Source of the DNA: Gordius sp. MW1
Taxonomy: Eukaryota; Nematomorpha; Gordioida; Gordea; Gordiidae
Assembly: GCA_964036665.1 (NCBI GenBank)
Contig: OZ038530.1
Location: forward strand, 3,348,001 to 3,412,000
Direction: 5' to 3'
DNA length: 64,000 nucleotides
Every line of letters begins with the position of its first letter. Position 1 is the first letter of the stretch. A program made the translations under genes and the position numbers. Under the pieces are notes generated by a model. The model ran no database searches. It was not told the origin of the DNA and saw only the letters and a program-made list of their open reading frames with translations. Shown piece after piece: positions 1 to 11,724 of this stretch.

Positions 1-1019
1 TACAACAAACTAATCGCAACAATAAAACGTCGTCTTTAAAATGATAGTTCTCGCAGCTTAAAACCTCTTTTCAGAAGTCAATCGAGGATAATAGGATTCT
101 CAAATTGGCTTACTTTTATATATTTTTTCATGCTCTTTCACATAGAATCGAAAAAAATAAATATTTTTACCTCAAAATTTTTCACATATTTTTCTTTGAA
201 CCGTATTCATCCGATGAAAGTTGTCGTTTTTAGACGTGGTTTCTATGATCCCAAGTAAAAATTTATCAGAGTCTAAAAACTATTACTTTGAAATCATGAT
301 CGCATAGTGCATTTTTGAAAAATTAAGCACTCACGTTGCGATACAACAAACTAATCGCAACAATAAAACGTTGTCTATTGTTAAAATGATAGTTCTCGCA
401 GCTTAAAACCTCTTTTCGGAAGTCAATCGAGGAAAATAGGATTCTCAAATTTGCTTACTTTTATATATTTTTTCATGCTCTTTCACATAGAATCTAAATA
501 TTTTTACCTCAAAATTTTTCACATATTTTTCTTTGAACCGTATTCATCCGATGAAAGTTGTCGTTTTCAGACGTGGTTTCCATGATAAAAAGTAAAAATT
601 TATAAGAATCAGAAAACTATTACTTTGAAATCATGATCGCATAGAGCAGTTTTCAAAAATTAAGCATTCACGTTGCGATACAACAAACTAATCGCAACAA
701 TAAAACGTCGTCTTTAAAATGATAGTTCTCGCAGCTTAAAACCTCTTTTCAGAAGTCAATCGAGGATAATAGGATTCTCAAATTGGCTTACTTTTATATA
801 TTTTTTCATGCTCTTTCACATAGAATCGAAAAAAATAAATATTTTTACCTTAAAATTTTTCACATATTTTTCTTTGAACCGTATTCATCCGATGAAAGTT
901 GTCGTTTTTAGACGTGGTTTCTATGATCCCAAGTAAAAATTTATCAGAGTCTAAAAACTATTACTTTGAAATCATGATCGCATAGAGCAGTTTTTAAAAA
1001 TTAAGCACTCACGTTGCGA
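1..1019 (+). repeat. Left-edge monomers (shortened 'gtctttaaaatg' type)
   Basis: Three units start at 1, 342 and 679. The first and third carry 'cgtcgtctttaaaatg' in place of 'cgttgtcttttgtcaaaatg', with 'ttcagaagtc'; the middle one has 'cgttgtctattgttaaaatg' and lacks part of the 'aatcgaaaaaaataaat' run (near 491). They resemble units near 14830, 20000, 32400 and 61686-64000 more than their immediate neighbours to the right. No gene is seen. Confidence 0.9.
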
Positions 1020-1024
1020 TACAA
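1019..1024. other. Left copy of 6-bp target-site duplication (atacaa)
   Basis: The bases atacaa directly precede the left inverted repeat and recur at 1406-1411 directly after the right one. An uninterrupted monomer has a single atacaa here, within gcgatacaacaaac, so this is the duplicated target. Confidence 0.85.
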
Positions 1025-1041
1025 CCATGGGCGTACGCAGG
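1025..1041 (+). repeat. Left terminal inverted repeat
   Basis: ccatgggcgtacgcagg matches the reverse complement of 1389-1405 at all 17 positions. It contains two small palindromes, ccatgg and gcgtacgc. Confidence 0.92.
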
Positions 1042-1212
1042 TTTTGAATTAGAGGGGGGCAGATTAAAAAAAAAAATTTTTTTCTAAAATTTTCCTGAGA
1101 GCAAAAAAAAAAAAAAAAAGGTCTCGACTATCCAAATCCAAAATTTTTCCTTACCAAAAATTTTACAAAAAAAAAAATAAAAAGGTCTCGACTATTCGGA
1201 GGGGGGGGGAGC

Positions 1213-1296
1213 CACATTAGGGTGGGGCAGAGCCTCGTTAGGGTGGGGCAGAGCCTAATGAGGGTGGGGCAGAGCAAAATTAGAGGGGGGCAAAAC
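1213..1296 (+). repeat. 21-bp G-rich minisatellite inside the transposon (4 units)
   Basis: gggtggggcagagc starts at 1220, 1241 and 1262, and a diverged fourth unit (gaggggggcaaaac) starts at 1283, all 21 bp apart. Each unit has G3-G4 runs, so the G strand could form a quadruplex. On the minus strand it reads as a CPTLxRL-like peptide repeat, which is low complexity and not a gene. Confidence 0.9.
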
Positions 1297-1354
1297 AAAT
1301 TTTTTTTTAATTCTTGAGGGTTTTTGTATTGAAAAAATCTTATTTTTAAAATTA

Positions 1355-1390
1355 GGGGGGGGCAGCCGCCCCCCCCCCCCTGCCCCCCCC
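1355..1390. other. G8/C12 potential hairpin near right end of transposon
   Basis: G8 (1355-1362) is followed after cagccg by C12 (1369-1380), then tg and C8 (1383-1390). The G and C blocks can pair into a very stable stem. The motif aattag-G-rich-ca(g) just before it also occurs at 1047-1062 and 1278-1292. Homopolymer lengths may be uncertain in the assembly. Confidence 0.75.
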
Positions 1391-1405
1391 TGCGTACGCC
1401 CATGG
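1389..1405 (-). repeat. Right terminal inverted repeat
   Basis: cctgcgtacgcccatgg is the exact reverse complement of the left end. Inside it the two ends differ: the left continues ttttgaattagag, whereas the right is preceded by C runs. Confidence 0.92.
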
Positions 1406-1411
1406 ATACAA
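1406..1411. other. Right copy of 6-bp target-site duplication (atacaa)
   Basis: atacaa repeats 1019-1024. The next three bases are att where other monomers have caa, so the right flank has also changed after or during insertion. Confidence 0.85.
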
Positions 1412-2786
1412 ATTACTAATCGCAACAATAAAACGTTTTCTTTTGTCAAAATGATGGTTCTCGCAGCTTAAAACCTCTTTTCGGAAGTCAATCGAGGATA
1501 ATAGGATTCTCAAATTGGCTTACCGTTATATATTTTTTTATGCTCTTTCACATAGAATCGAAAAAAATAAATATTTTTACCTCAAAATTTTTTACATATT
1601 TTTCTTTGAACCGTTTTCATCCGATCAAAGTTGTCGTTTTCAGACGTGGTTTCCATGATAAAAAGTAAAAATTTATCAGAATCAGAAAACTGTTACTTTG
1701 AAATCATGATCGCATAGTGCATTTTTGAAAAATTAAGCACTCACGTTGCGATACAACAAACTAATCGCAACAATAAAACGTTGTCTTTTGTCAAAATGAT
1801 AGTTCTCGCAGCTTAAAACCTCTTTTCGGAAGTCAATCTAGGATAATAGGATTCTCAAATTGGCTTACCGTTATATATTTTTTTATGCTCTTTAACATAG
1901 AATCGAAAAAAATAAATATTTTTACCTCAAAATTTTTCACATATTTTTCTTTGAACCGTTTTCATCCGATCAAAGTTGTCGTTTTCAGACGTGGTTTCCA
2001 TGATAAAAAGTAAAAATTTATCAGAATCTAAAAACTATTACTTTGAAATCATGATCGCATAGAGCCATTTTCAAAAAATAAGCACTCACGTTGCGATACA
2101 ACAAACTAATCGCAACAATAAAACGTTGTCTTTTGTCAAAATGATAGTTCTCGCAGCTTAAAACCTCTTTTCGGAAGTCAATCTAGGATAATAGGATTCT
2201 CAAATTGGCTTACCGTTATATATTTTTTTATGCTCTTTCACATAGAATCGAAAAAAATAAATATTTTTACCTCAAAATTTTTTACATATTTTTCTTTGAA
2301 CCGTTTTCATCCGATCAAAGTTGTCGTTTTCAGACGTGGTTTCCATGATAAAAAGTAAAAATTTATCAGAATCAGAAAACTGTTACTTTGAAATCATGAT
2401 CGCATAGTGCATTTTTGAAAAATTAAGCACTCACGTTGCGATACAACAAACTAATCGCAACAATAAAACGTTGTCTTTTGTCAAAATGATAGTTCTCGCA
2501 GCTTAAAACCTCTTTTCGGAAGTCAATCTAGGATAATAGGATTCTCAAATTGGCTTACCGTTATATATTTTTTTATGCTCTTTAACATAGAATCGAAAAA
2601 AATAAATATTTTTACCTCAAAATTTTTCACATATTTTTCTTTGAACCGTTTTCATCCGATCAAAGTTGTCGTTTTCAGACGTGGTTTCCATGATAAAAAG
2701 TAAAAATTTATCAGAATCAAAAAACTATTACTTTGAAATCATGATCGCATAGTGCATTTTTGAAAAATTAAGCACTCACGTTGCGA
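1407..2786 (+). repeat. Two copies of a 690-bp dimer, 'ccgatcaaag' type
   Basis: Four monomers (starts 1407, 1752, 2097, 2442) share 'taccgttata' and 'ccgttttcatccgatcaaag', seen nowhere else in the window. Alternate members share 'tttaacatag' (second and fourth) or 'aaaactgttac' plus 'ttttttacat' (first and third), so the block is a dimer repeated twice. It is a private amplification next to the transposon. Confidence 0.9.
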
Positions 2787-3473
2787 TACAACAAACTAAT
2801 CGCAACAATAAAACGTTGTCTTTTGTCAAAATGATAGTTCTCGTAGCTTAAAACCTCTTTTCGGAAGTCAATCGAGGATAATAGGATTCTCAAATTGGCA
2901 TACTTTTATATATTTTATGCTCTCTCACATATGATCGAAAAAAACAAATATTTTTACCTCCAAATTTTTCACATATTTTTCTTTGAACCGTATTCATCCG
3001 ATGAAAGTTGTCGTTTTCAGACGTGGTTTCTATGATCCCAAGTAAAAATTTATCAGAATCAGAAAACTATTACTTTGAAATCATGATCGCATAGTGCAGT
3101 TTTCAAAAATTAAGCACTCACGTTGCGATACAACAAACTAATCGCAACAATAAAACGTTGTCTTTTGTCAAAATGATAGTTCTCGCATCTTAAAACCTCT
3201 TTTCGGAAGTCAATCGAGGATAATAGGATTCTCAAATTGGCTTACTTTTATATATTTTTTCATGCTCTTTCACATAGAATCGAAAAAAATAAATATTTTT
3301 ACCTCAAAATTATTCACATATTTTTCTTTGAACCGTATTCATCCGATGAAAGTTGTCGTTTTCAGACGTGGTTTCCATGATAAAAAGTAAAAATTAATCA
3401 GAATCAGAAAACTATTACTTTGAAATCATAATCGCATAGTGCAGTTTTCAAAAATTAAGCACTCACGTTGCGA
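2787..3473 (+). repeat. Two diverged single monomers
   Basis: The unit at 2787 has a shortened 'ttttatatattttatgctctctcac' region. The unit at 3129 has 'cgcatcttaaaacc' and is closely matched by the unit at 7942. Nothing else is seen. Confidence 0.85.
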
Positions 3474-4841
3474 TACAACAAACTAATCGCAACAATAAAA
3501 CGTTGTCTTTTGTCAAAATGATAGTTCTAGCAGCTTAAAACCTCTTTTCGGAAGTCAATCTAGGATAATAGGATTTTCAAATTGGCTTACTTTTATATAT
3601 TTTTTCATGCTCTTTCACATAAAATCGAAAAAAATAAATATTTTTACCTTAAAATTTTTCACATATTTTTCTTTGAACCGTATTCATCCGATGAAAGTTG
3701 TCGTTTTCAGACGTGGTTTCTATGATCCCAAGTAAAAATTTATCAGAATCTAAAAACAATTACTTTGAAATCATGATCGCATAGAGCCATTTTCAAAAAT
3801 TAAGCAGTCACGTTGCGATACAACAAACTAATCGCAACAATAAAACGTTGTCTTTTGTCAAAATGATAGTTCTCAGCTTAAAACCTCTTTTCGGAAGTCA
3901 ATCTAGGATAATAGGATTCTCAAATTGGCTTACTTTTATATATTTTTTCATGCTCTTTCACATAGAATCGAAAAAAATAAATATTTTTACCTCAAAATTT
4001 TTCACATATTTTTCTTTGAACCGTATTCATCCGATGAAAGTTGTCGTTTTCAGACGTGGTTTCCATGATAAAAAGTAAAAATTTATCAGAATCAGAAAAC
4101 TATTACTTTGAAATCATGATCGCATAGTGCATTTTTGTAAAATCACTCACGTTGCGATACAACAAACTAATCGCAACAATAAAACGTTGTCTTTTGTCAA
4201 AATGATAGTTCTCGCAGCTTAAAACCTCTTTTCGGAAGTCAATCTAGGATAATAGGATTCTCAAATTGGCTTAATTTTATATATTTTTTCATGCTCTTTC
4301 ACATAGAATTGAAAAAAATAAATATTTTTACCTCAAAATTTTTCACATATTTTTCTTTGAACCGTATTCATCCGATGAAAGTTGTCGTTTTCAGACGTGG
4401 TTTCTATGATCCCAAGTAAAAATTTATCAGAATCTAAAAACAATTACTTTGAAATCATGATCGCATAGAGCCATTTTCAAAAATTAAGCAGTCACGTTGC
4501 GATACAACAAACTAATCGCAACAATAAAACGTTGTCTTTTGTCAAAATGATAGTTCTCAGCTTAAAACCTCTTTTCGGAAGTCAATCTAGGATAATAGGA
4601 TTCTCAAATTGGCTTACTTTTATATATTTTTTCATGCTCTTTCACATAGAATCGAAAAAAAGAAATATTTTTACCTCAAAATTTTTCACATATTTTTCTT
4701 TGAACCGTATTCATCCGATGAAAGTTGTCGTTTTCAGACGTGGTTTCCATGATAAAAAGTAAAAATTTATCAGAATCAGAAAACTATTACTTTGAAATCA
4801 TGATTGCATAGTGCATTTTTGTAAAATCACTCACGTTGCGA
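3474..4841 (+). repeat. P/Q dimer, two 684-bp copies
   Basis: P units (3474, 4158) end in gatcccaagt, 'caattac', 'gagccatt' and 'gcagtcacg'. Q units (3819, 4503) have 'gttctcagctt' (a 3-bp loss), 'ccatgataaaaag' and the shortened 'tttttgtaaaatcactc'. The two dimers are almost the same and are seen again at 7258-7941 (3100 bp away) and 8285-9311. Confidence 0.92.
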
Positions 4842-7257
4842 TACAACAAACTAATCGCAACAATAAAACGTTGTCTTTTGTCAAAATGATAGTTCTCCTT
4901 CTCGCAGCTTAAAACCTCTTTTCGCAAGTAAATCGATGATAATAGGATTCTCAAATTGGCTTACTTTTATATATTTTTTCATGCTCTTTCACATAGAATC
5001 GAAAAAAATAAATATTTTTACCTCAAAATTTTTCACATATTTTTCTTTGAACCGTATTCATCCGATGAAAGTTGTCGTTTTCAGACGTGGTTTCCATGAT
5101 AAAAAGTAAAAAATTATCATAATCAGAAAACTATTACTTTGAAATCATGATCGCATAGTGCATTTTTGAATAATTAAGCACTCACGTTGCGATACAACAA
5201 ACAATCGCAACAATAAAACGTTGTCTTTTGTCAAAATGATAGTTCTCGCAGCTTAAAACCTCTTTTCGGAAGTCAATCGAGGATAATAGGATTTTCAAAT
5301 TGGCCTACTTTTATATATTTTTTTATGCTCTTTCACGTAGAATCGAAAAAAAAAAATATTTTTACCTCAAAATTTTTCACATTTTTTTCTTTCAACCGTA
5401 TTCATCCGATGAAAGTTGTCGTTTTCAGACGTGGTTTCCATAAAAAAAGTAAAAATTTATCAGAATCAAAAAACTATTACTTTGAAATCATGATCGCATA
5501 GTGCATTTTTGAAAAATTAAGCACTCACGTTGCGATACAACAAACTAATCGCAACAATAAAACGTTGTCTTTTGTCAAAATGATAGTTCTCGCAGCTTAA
5601 AACCTCTTTTCGGAAGTCAATCGAGGATAATAGGATTTTCAAATTGGCTTACTTTTATATATTTTTTCATGCTCTTTCACATAGAATCGAAAAAAATAAA
5701 TATTTTTACCTCAAAATTTTTCACATATTTTTCTTTGAACCGTATTCATCCGATGAAAGTTGTCGTTTTCAGACGTGGTTTCCATGATAAAAAGTAAAAA
5801 TTTATCAGAATCAGAAAACTATTACTTTGAAATCATGATCGCATAGTGCAGTTTTCAAAAATTAAGCACACGTTGCGATACAACAAACCAATCGCAACAA
5901 TAAAACGTTGTCTTTTGTCAAAATGATAGTTCTCGCAGCTTAAAACCTCTTTTCGGAAGTCAATCGAGGATAATAGGATTCTCAAATTGGCTTACTTTTT
6001 TTTTTTTTTCATGCTCTTTCACATAGAATTGAAAAAAATAAATATTTTTACCTCCAAATTTTTCACATATTTTTCTTTGAACCGTATTCATCCGATGAAA
6101 GTTGTCGTTTTCAGACGTGGTTTCCATGATAAAAAGTAAAAATTTATCAGAATCAGAAAACAATTACTTTGAAATCATGATCGCATAGTGCAGTTTTCAA
6201 AAATTAAGCACTCACGTTGCGATACAACAAACTAATCGCAACAATAAAACGTTGTCTTTTGTCAAAATGATAGTTCTCGCAGCTTAAAACCTCTTTTCGG
6301 AAGTCAATCGAGGATAATAGGATTCTCAAATTGGCTTTCTTTTATATATTTTTTCATGCTCTTTCACATAGAATCGAAAAAAATGAATATTTTTACCTCA
6401 AAATTTTTCACATATTTTTCTTTGAACAGTAGTCATCCGATGAAAGTTGTCGTTTTCAGACGTGGTTTCTATGATCCCAAATAAAAATTTATCAGAATCA
6501 GAAAACTATTACTTTGAAATCATGATCGCATAGTGCAGTTTTCAAAAATTAAGCACTCACGTTGCGATACAACAAACTAATCGCAACAATAAAACGTTGT
6601 CTTTTGTCAAAATGATAGTTCTCGCAGCTTTAAACCTCTTTTCGGAAGTCAATCGAGGATAATAGGATTCTCAAATTGGCTTACTTTTATATATTTTTTC
6701 ATGCTCTTTCACATAGAATTGAAAAAAATAAAAAATTTTACCTCAAAATTTTTCACATATTTTTCTTTGAACCGTATTCATCCGATGAAAGTTGTCGTTT
6801 TTAGACGTGGTTTCTATGATCCCAAGTATAAATTTATCAGAGTCTAAAAACTATTACTTTGAAATCATGATCGCATAGAGCAGTTTTTAAAAATTAAGCA
6901 CTCACGTTGCGATACAACATACTAATCGCAACAATAAAACGTTTTCTTTTGTCAAAATGATAGTTCTCGCAGCTTAAAACCTCTTTTCGGAAGTCAATCG
7001 AGGATAATAGGATTCTCAAATTGGCTTACTTTTATATATTTTTTCATGCTCTTTCACATAGAATCGAAAAAAATAAATATTTTTACCTCAAAATTTTTCA
7101 CATATTTTTCTTTGAACCGTATTCATCCGATGAAAGTTGTCGTTTTCAGACGTGGTTTCCATGATAAAAAGTAAAAATTAATCAGAATCAGAAAACTATT
7201 ACTTTGAAATCATAATCGCATAGTGCAGTTTTCAAAAATTAAGCACTCACGTTGCGA
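4842..7257 (+). repeat. Seven mixed monomers
   Basis: The first unit carries a 6-bp insertion (gttctccttctcgcagc, near 4893) shared with units near 9361, 13150, 13500, 15563 and 63450. The others are mostly of the 'ccatgataaaaagt' or 'gatcccaagt' kinds in no regular order. The unit covering 5996-6009 has a poly-T run. No gene or foreign sequence is seen. Confidence 0.85.
5996..6009. other. T14 tract replacing the TATA-like stretch
   Basis: Where other units read ttttatatatttttt this one has 14 consecutive T bases between cttac and catgctc. It is either a true homopolymer expansion or a sequencing artefact. Confidence 0.75.
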
Positions 7258-9311
7258 TACAACAAACTAATCGCAACAATAAAACGTTGTCTTTTGTCAA
7301 AATGATAGTTCTCGCAGCTTAAAACCTCTTTTCGGAAGTCAATCTAGGATAATAGGATTCTCAAATTGGCTTACTTTTATATATTTTTTCATGCTCTTTC
7401 ACATAGAATCGAAAAAAATAAATATTTTTACCTCAAAATTTTTCACATATTTTTCTTTGAACCGTATTCATCCGATGAAAGTTGTCGTTTTCAGACGTGG
7501 TTTCTATGATCCCAAGTAAAAATTTATCAGAATCTAAAAACAATTACTTTGAAATCATGATCGCATAGAGCCATTTTCAAAAATTAAGCAGTCACGTTGC
7601 GATACAACAAACTAATCGCAACAATAAAACGTTGTCTTTTGTCAAAATGATAGTTCTCAGCTTAAAACCTCTTTTCGGAAGTCAATCTAGGATAATAGGA
7701 TTCTCAAATTGGCTTACTTTTATATATTTTATCATGCTCTTTCACATAGAATCGAAAAAAATAAATATTTTTACCTCAAAATTTTTCACATATTTTTCTT
7801 TGAACCGTATTCATCCGATGAAAGTTGTCGTTTTCAGACGTGGTTTCCATGATAAAAAGTAAAAATTTATCAGAATCAGAAAACTATTACTTTGAAATCA
7901 TGATCGCATAGTGCATTTTTGTAAAATCACTCACGTTGCGATACAACAAACTAATCGCAACAATAAAACGTTGTCTTTTGTCAAAATGATAGTTCTCGCA
8001 TCTTAAAACCTCTTTTCGGAAGTCAATCGAGGATAATAGGATTCTCAAATTGGCTTACTTTTATATATTTTTTCATGCTCTTTCACATAGAATCGAAAAA
8101 AATAAATATTTTTACCTCAAAATTTTTCACATATTTTTGTTTGAATCGTATTCATCCGATGAAAGTTGTCGTTCAGACGTGGTTTCCATGATAAAAAGTA
8201 AAAATTAATCAGAATCAGAAAACTATTACTTTGAAATCATAATCGCATAGTGCAGTTTTCAAAAATTAAGCACTCACGTTGCGATACAACAAACTAATCG
8301 CAACAATAAAACGTTGTCTTTTGTCAAAATGATAGTTCTCGCAGCTTAAAACCTCTTTTCGGAAGTCAATCTAGGATAATAGGATTCTCAAATTGGCTTA
8401 CTTTTATATATTTTTTCATGCTCTTTCACATAGAATCGAAAAAAATAAATATTTTTACCTCAAAATCTTTCACATATTTTTCTTTGAACCGTATTCATCC
8501 GATGAAAGTTGTCGTTTTCAGACGTGGTTTCTATGATCCCAAGTAAAAATTTATCAGAATCTAAAAACAATTACTTTGAAATCATGATCGCATAGAGCCA
8601 TTTTCAAAAATTAAGCAGTCACGTTGCGATACAACAAACTAATCGCAACAATAAAACGTTGTCTTTTGTCAAAATGATAGTTCTCAGCTTAAAACCTCTT
8701 TTCGGAAGTCAATCTAGGATGATAGGATTCTCAAATTGGCTTACTTTTATATATTTTTTCATGCTCTTTCACATAGAATCGAAAAAAATAAATATTTTTA
8801 CCCCAAAATTTTTCACATATTTTTCTTTGAACCGTATTCATCCGATGAAAGTTGTTGTTTTCAGACGTGGTTTCTATGATCCCAAGTAAAAATTTATCAG
8901 AATCTAAAAACAATTACTTTGAAATCATGATCGCATAGAGCCATTTACAAAAATTAAGCAGTCACGTTGCGATACAACAAACTAATCGCAACAATAAAAC
9001 GTTGTCTTTTGTCAAAATGATAGTTCTCAGCTTAAAACCTCTTTTCGGAAGTCAATCTAGGATAATAGGATTCTCAAATTGGCTTACTTTTATATATTTT
9101 TTCATGCTCTTTCACATAGAATCGAAAAAAATAAATATTTTTACCCCAAAATTTTTCACATATTTTTCTTTGAACCGTATTCATCCGATGAAAGTTGTCG
9201 TTTTCAGACGTGGTTTCAATGATAAAAAGTAAAAATTTATCAGAATCAGAAAACTATTACTTTGAAATCATGATCGCATAGTGCATTTTTGTAAAATCAC
9301 TCACGTTGCGA
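7258..9311 (+). repeat. Second P/Q block with a Q-P chimera
   Basis: Units start at 7258 (P), 7603 (Q), 7942 ('cgcatctt' unit), 8285 (P), 8630 (Q-P chimera) and 8973 (Q), and a 'ccttct' unit follows at 9312. The order echoes 3129-4842, so this is a rearranged duplicate of that part. The unit at 8630 begins like Q ('gttctcagctt') and ends like P (gatcccaagt, 'caattac', 'gagccatt'). Confidence 0.88.
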
Positions 9312-9660
9312 TACAACAAACTAATCGCAACAATAAAACGTTGTCTTTTGTCAAAATGATAGTTCTCCTTCTCGCAGCTTAAAACCTCTTTTCGCAAGTA
9401 AATCGATGATAATAGGATTCTCAAATTGGCTTACTTTTATATATTTTTTTATGCTCTTTCACATAGAATCGAAAAAATATATATTTTTACCTCAAAATTT
9501 TTCACATATTTTTCTTTCAACCGTATTCATCCGATGAAAGTTGTCGTTTTCAGACGTGGTTTCCATAAAAAAAGTAAAAATTTATCAGAATCAAAAAACT
9601 ATTACTTTGAAATCATGATCGCATAGTGCATTTTTGAAAAATTAAGCACTCATGGTGCGA
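9312..9660 (+). repeat. Single 'ccttct'-insertion monomer
   Basis: It starts with the 6-bp-insertion form of the unit (as at 4842) and ends like the unit at 5190-5530 ('ttccataaaaaaagt', 'tttcaaccgt'), which suggests a two-parent origin. Its junction with the next unit reads 'catggtgcga', so the left dyad arm is altered. Confidence 0.75.
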
Positions 9661-11724
9661 TACAACAAACTAATCGCAACAATAAAACGTTGTCTTTTGT
9701 CAAAATGATAGTTCTCGCAGCTTAAAACCTCTTTTCGGAAGTCAATCGAGGATAATAGGATTTTCAAATTGGCTTACTTTTATATATTTTTTCATGCTCT
9801 TTCACATAGAATCGAAAAAAATAAATATTTTTACCTCAAAATTTTTCACATATTTTTCTTTGAACCGTATTCATCCGATGAAAGTTGTCGTTTTCAGACG
9901 TGGTTTCCATGATAAAAAGTAAAAATTTATAAGAATCAGAAAACTATTACTTTGAAATCATGATCGCATAGTGCAGTTTTCAAAAATTAAGCACACGTTG
10001 CGATACAACAAACTAATCGCAACAATAAAACGTTGTCTTTTGTCAAAATGATAGTTGTCGCAGCTTAAAACCTCTTTCCGGAAGTCAATCGAGGATAATA
10101 GGATTCTCAAATTGGCTTACTTTTATATATTTTTTTATGCTCTTTCAAATAGAATCGAAAAAAATAAATATTTTTACCTCAAAATTTTTCACATATTTTT
10201 CTTTGAACCGTATTCATCCGATGAAATATGTCGTTTTCAGACGTGGTTTCCATGATAAAAAGTAAAAATTTATCATAATCAGAAAACTATTACTTTGAAA
10301 TCATGATCGCATAGTGCATTTTTGAAAAATTAAGCTCTCACGTTGCGATACAACAAACTAATCGCAACAATGAAACGTTGTCTTTTGTCAAAATGATAGT
10401 TCTTGCAGCTTAAAACCTCTTTTCGAAAGTCAATCGAGGATAATAGGATTCTCAAATTGGCTTACTTTTATATATTTTTTCATGCTCTTTCAAATAGAAT
10501 CGAAAAAAATAAATATTTTTACCTCAAAATTTTTCACATATTTTTCTTTGAACCGTATTCATCCGATGAAAGTTGTCGTTTTCAGACGTGGTTTCCATGA
10601 TAAAAAGTAAAAATTTATAAGAATCAGAAAACTATTACTTTGAAATCATGATCGCATAGTGCAGTTTTCAAAAATTAAGCACACGTTGCTATACAACAAA
10701 CTAATCGCAACAATAAAACGTTGTCTTTTGTCAAAATGATAGTTGTCGCAGCTTAAAACCTCTTTTCGGAAGTCAATCGAGGATAATAGGATTCTCAAAT
10801 TGGCTTACTTTTATATATTTTTTCATGCTCTTTCAAATAGAATCGAAAAAAATAAATATTTTTACCTCAAAATTTTTCACATATTTTTCTTTGAACCGTA
10901 TTCATCCGATGAAATATGTCGTTTTCAGACGCGGTTTCCATAATAAAAAGTAAAAATTTATCAGAATCAGAAAACTATTACTTTGAAATCATGATCGCAT
11001 AGTGCATTTTTGAAAAATTAAGCTCTCACGTTGCGATACAACAAACTAATCGCAACAATAAAACGTTGTCTTTTGTCAAAATGATAGTTCTCGCAGCTTA
11101 AAACCTCTTTTCGGAAGTCAATCGAGGATAATAGGATTTTCAAATTGGCTTACTTTTATATATTTTTTCATGCTCTTTCACATAGAATCGAAAAAAATAA
11201 ATATTTTTACCTCAAAATTTTTCACATATTTTTCTTTGAACCGTATTCATCCGATGAAAGTTGTCGTTTTCAGACGTGGTTCTCATGATAAAAAGTAAAA
11301 ATTTATAAGAATCAGAAAACTATTACTTTGAAATCATGATCGCATAGTGCAGTTTTCAAAAATTAAGCACACGTTGCGATACAACAAACTAATCGCAACA
11401 ATAAAACGTTGTCTTTTGTCAAAATGATAGTTGTCGCAGCTTAAAACCTCTTTTCGGAAGTCAATCGAGGATAATAGGATTCTCAAATTGGCTTACTTTT
11501 ATATATTTTTTCATGCTCTTTCACATAGAATCGAAAAAAATAAATATTTTGACCTCAAAATTTTTCACATATTTTTCTTTGAACCGTTGTCATCCGATGA
11601 AAGTTGTCGTTTTCAGACGTGGTTTCTATGATCCCAAATAAAAATTTATCAGAATCAGAAAACTTTTACTTTAAAATCATGATCGCATAGAGCAGTTTTC
11701 AAAAATTAAGCATTCACGTTGCGA
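9661..11724 (+). repeat. R/S dimer, three copies
   Basis: S units at 10004, 10692 and 11380 share 'gatagttgtcgcagc' at 688-bp spacing. R units at 9661, 10349 and 11037 end in the shortened 'aagcacacgttgc'. S units at 10004 and 10692 carry 'gaaatatgtcg'; the third has a different tail ('tgacctc', 'cccaaata', 'gagcag'), so its 3' half comes from another monomer type. Confidence 0.9.

Larger units (their letters stand above)
1025..1405. mobile_element. 381-bp non-autonomous TIR transposon (MITE-like)
   Basis: The element begins and ends with a perfect 17-bp inverted repeat, ccatgggcgtacgcagg, and is flanked by the 6-bp direct repeat atacaa. It interrupts the satellite within a monomer: 'gttgcgat-acaa' resumes on the right as 'atacaa-attactaatcgc'. 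The interior has no transposase. It consists of A-rich runs (1065-1185) with a 64-bp-spaced duplication of ggtctcgactat (1120-1131 and 1184-1195), a G-rich 21-bp minisatellite (1213-1296), and a C-rich right end. The strand is very asymmetric, with G runs in the centre and a C12/C8 stretch near the right end. A 6-bp duplication is reported for a few DNA transposon groups (Dada and IS3EU are candidates), but the superfamily is not resolved. Only one copy is present among ~185 monomers, so it has not been amplified with the array inside this window. Confidence 0.9.

Noticed and set aside
1128-1449. Minus-strand open frames across the transposon, rich in proline, cysteine and leucine.
   Set aside because: They are translations of the 21-bp G-rich minisatellite and C runs. 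They are low complexity, have no transposase motif, and one runs from the element into satellite.
5960-8913. Minus-strand open frames at 5960-6163 and 8731-8913.
   Set aside because: They arise where point changes removed stops in the reverse strand of ordinary monomers; nearby sister monomers do not keep them open.
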